The notes beneath the pieces were generated by a model, which made no database searches, was not told the origin of the DNA, and saw nothing but the letters and a program-made list of their open reading frames with translations. Positions 62,244-64,000 of a stretch of DNA of 64,000 nt are shown here, piece after piece. Positions within the stretch are counted from its first letter, which is position 1, and each line of letters opens with the position of its first letter. The stretch comes from Pseudescherichia sp031998825 (GTDB lineage Bacteria; Pseudomonadota; Gammaproteobacteria; Enterobacterales; Enterobacteriaceae): contig NZ_DAMACX010000023.1 of NCBI RefSeq assembly GCF_031998825.1, forward strand, positions 7,619 to 71,618, in the 5' to 3' direction. Position numbers and translations under genes: made by a program.

Positions 62244-63269
62244 ATGCCTTCAATTCGACTCGCTGATTTAGCTCAGCAGTTGGATGCAGAATTACACGGT
62301 GATGGCGATATCGTCATCACCGCTGTTGCGTCCATGCAGTCTGCTAAAGCAGGCACTATCACCTTCATGGTAAGCCCGAAGTACCGTGAACATCTGGCTC
62401 TTTGCCAGGCGTCTGCTGTCGTACTGACGCAGGACGATTTGCCGTTTGCCAAAGGTGCAGCGCTGGTAGTGAAGAATCCCTACCTGACATACGCCCGTAT
62501 GGCACAAATTCTGGATACCACGCCGCAGCCGGCACAGAACATCGCACCCAGTGCGGTGATTGATCCGACGGCGCAGCTGGGTAATAACGTATCAATTGGT
62601 GCAAATGCGGTTATCGAATCAGACGTCGTGCTGGGCGATAACGTTGTCATTGGTGCCGGTTGCTTCGTAGGTAAAAAAACAAAAATTGGTGCAGGCTCTC
62701 GCCTGTGGGCCAATGTCTCCGTTTATCATGAGATCGAAATTGGTGAACAATGCCTGATCCATTCCAGCACCGTTATTGGCGCAGATGGTTTCGGTTATGC
62801 CAACGATCGTGGTAATTGGGTCAAGATCCCGCAGCTGGGACGGGTGATCATCGGCGATCGTGTCGAAATCGGCGCATGCACCACCATTGACCGTGGCGCG
62901 CTTGATGACACGATAATCGGTAATGGTGTTATCATCGATAACCAGTGCCAGATTGCACATAACGTTGTGATTGGCGACAATACTGCGGTTGCCGGCGGCG
63001 TTATTATGGCAGGCAGCCTGAAGATTGGCCGTTACTGTATGATTGGCGGTGCCAGCGTCATTAACGGGCATATGGAAATATGCGATAAAGTCACGGTTAC
63101 AGGGATGGGCATGGTTATGCGTCCTATCACTGAACCGGGCGTTTACTCCTCAGGTATTCCGTTGCAGCCTAACAAGGTGTGGCGTAAAACTGCTGCCCTA
63201 GTGATGAATATTGATGATATGAGTAAGCGCCTCAAGGCCATTGAGCGCAAAATCGATCAACAAGACTAA
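62244..63269 (+). CDS. lpxD: UDP-3-O-(3-hydroxymyristoyl)glucosamine N-acyltransferase
   Basis: Third step of lipid A synthesis, adding a second hydroxymyristoyl chain. It has 341 residues as in E. coli, with an N-terminal uridine-binding domain, hexapeptide beta-helix repeats (QLGNNVSIGANAVIES and following) and the catalytic His in IDNQCQIAHNVVIGDN. It lies 3 bp after skp. Confidence 0.98.
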   Translation: MPSIRLADLAQQLDAELHGDGDIVITAVASMQSAKAGTITFMVSPKYREHLALCQASAVVLTQDDLPFAKGAALVVKNPYLTYARMAQILDTTPQPAQNIAPSAVIDPTAQLGNNVSIGANAVIESDVVLGDNVVIGAGCFVGKKTKIGAGSRLWANVSVYHEIEIGEQCLIHSSTVIGADGFGYANDRGNWVKIPQLGRVIIGDRVEIGACTTIDRGALDDTIIGNGVIIDNQCQIAHNVVIGDNTAVAGGVIMAGSLKIGRYCMIGGASVINGHMEICDKVTVTGMGMVMRPITEPGVYSSGIPLQPNKVWRKTAALVMNIDDMSKRLKAIERKIDQQD

Positions 63270-63296
63270 GCGTTCACCCGTTAAACGCATACTTCC

Positions 63297-63330
63297 CGGC
63301 CTGTCGGCTTTCTTATAAACCGGCAGGCCG
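63297..63330. other. Strong hairpin between lpxD and fabZ
   Basis: 11-bp stem CGGCCTGTCGG / CCGGCAGGCCG with one G-T pair and a 12-nt loop, 27 bp after the lpxD stop. It has a TGTTATTATT tail; it could partly terminate or stabilise the operon transcript. Confidence 0.55.
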
Positions 63331-63371
63331 TGTTATTATTGCCATTCAGATATTTTGACAGGAAGAGTATT

Positions 63372-63827
63372 TTGACTACTGACACTCATACTCTGCATAT
63401 TGAAGAGATTTTAGAACTTCTGCCGCACCGCTACCCGTTTTTGCTGGTAGACCGTGTGCTGGATTTTGAAGAAGGTCGTTTTCTGCGCGCAGTGAAAAAT
63501 GTTTCTGTAAACGAGCCATTCTTCCAGGGGCATTTCCCTGGGAAGCCTATCTTCCCGGGCGTATTGATCCTGGAAGCGATGGCTCAGGCTACCGGTATTC
63601 TGGCGTTTAAAAGCGTTGGTAAACTGGAGCCGGGTGAGCTGTATTACTTCGCAGGTATCGACGAAGCGCGCTTTAAGCGCCCGGTTGTACCTGGTGATCA
63701 GATGATCATGGAAGTGACTTTTGAAAAAACGCGTCGCGGCCTGACTCGCTTCAAAGGCGTAGCTCTGGTTGACGGCAAAGTTGTTTGCGAAGCTACCATG
63801 ATGTGTGCGCGTAGCCGGGAGGCCTGA
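63372..63827 (+). CDS. fabZ: 3-hydroxyacyl-ACP dehydratase FabZ
   Basis: Dehydrates beta-hydroxyacyl-ACP in fatty acid elongation. The TTG at 63372 (read M-TTDTHTLHIEEILELL) gives 151 residues as in E. coli; an upstream frame to 63330 adds unrelated residues. Catalytic His54 and Glu68 are in GHFPGKPIFPGVLILEAMA. Competes with LpxC/LpxA for hydroxymyristoyl-ACP. Confidence 0.97.
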   Translation: MTTDTHTLHIEEILELLPHRYPFLLVDRVLDFEEGRFLRAVKNVSVNEPFFQGHFPGKPIFPGVLILEAMAQATGILAFKSVGKLEPGELYYFAGIDEARFKRPVVPGDQMIMEVTFEKTRRGLTRFKGVALVDGKVVCEATMMCARSREA

Positions 63828-63830
63828 TAC

Positions 63831-64000
63831 GTGATTGATAAAACCGCCTTTATTCATCCAACCGCCATTGTGGAAGAAGGCGCCGTTATCGGTGCTAACG
63901 TTCACATTGGTCCATTTTGTATTGTTGGACCCCATGTTGAAATTGGTGAGGGTACCGTACTGAAATCTCACGTTGTGGTGAATGGTCATACGACCATTGG
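63831..64000 (+). CDS. lpxA: UDP-N-acetylglucosamine acyltransferase LpxA (partial, runs off window)
   Basis: First step of lipid A synthesis. Only the first 56 codons are in the window, from the GTG at 63831, 3 bp after fabZ. The start MIDKTAFIHPTAIVEEGAVI and the hexapeptide repeat HIGPFCIVGPHVEIGEG match LpxA. Confidence 0.96.
   Translation, partial: MIDKTAFIHPTAIVEEGAVIGANVHIGPFCIVGPHVEIGEGTVLKSHVVVNGHTTI

Noticed and set aside
1..64000. tRNA or rRNA genes
   Set aside because: I saw no tRNA cloverleaf with a CCA end or rRNA-like sequence in any intergenic gap.

Overview
The window is a stretch of enterobacterial core chromosome. Gene order from yacH-acnB through speED, cueO-gcd, hpt-can, the pan genes, pcnB-dksA, hrpB-mrcB-fhuACDB, hemL-clcA-erpA, mtnN-dgt-degP, dapD-glnD-map, rpsB-tsf-pyrH-frr to dxr-uppS-cdsA-rseP-bamA-skp-lpxD-fabZ-lpxA matches the early-minute region of Escherichia coli K-12 almost gene for gene. 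Protein sequences are close to but not identical with E. coli, and the codons are GC-rich, which points to an Enterobacter/Klebsiella/Leclercia-like member of the Enterobacteriaceae. The species cannot be fixed from the sequence alone. Nearly all genes are intact and of standard length.

Layout: 1-9250 carries central metabolism (acnB, speD, speE) with two insertions relative to the E. coli order. One is a DarT-DarG ADP-ribosylation toxin-antitoxin pair between acnB and yacL. The other is a solitary TnpB (RNA-guided nuclease of the IS200/IS605 group) between yacC and cueO. 9250-17800 holds periplasmic and envelope oxidation (cueO, gcd), purine salvage (hpt), carbonic anhydrase (can), an ABC-2 transporter (yadGH) and a polysaccharide deacetylase (yadE). 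17800-24800 is a minus-strand block for pantothenate (panBCD), folate (folK), RNA metabolism (pcnB, gluQ, thpR) and stringent-response control (dksA). 24870-36130 holds hrpB, mrcB and the ferrichrome system fhuACDB. 36200-46600 holds heme synthesis, chloride/proton exchange, Fe-S delivery, cobalamin binding, nucleoside recycling, dGTPase, DegP and CdaR. 46690-64000 holds lysine biosynthesis, nitrogen sensing, translation (map, rpsB, tsf, frr), UMP kinase, and the isoprenoid-phospholipid-outer-membrane assembly cluster ending in the partial lpxA.

Regulatory signals visible in the sequence include a CueR-type promoter with a 19-bp spacer at cueO, a perfect CRP site upstream of gcd, a Fur-like box at fhuA, a sigma-E promoter at degP, the rpsB leader, and a series of intrinsic terminators and REP/BIME elements at convergent gene ends.

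Three runs of N (32633-32642, 35789-35798, 61930-62054) are assembly gaps inside fhuC, fhuB and skp. In each case the flanking frames indicate that the gene is intact and that the N count is wrong. The accessory content of most interest is the DarTG module and the lone TnpB. A 13-bp triple repeat that contains the stop codons of both yadE and panD, the conserved AUU start of pcnB, and a composition break inside fhuA are smaller points of interest.
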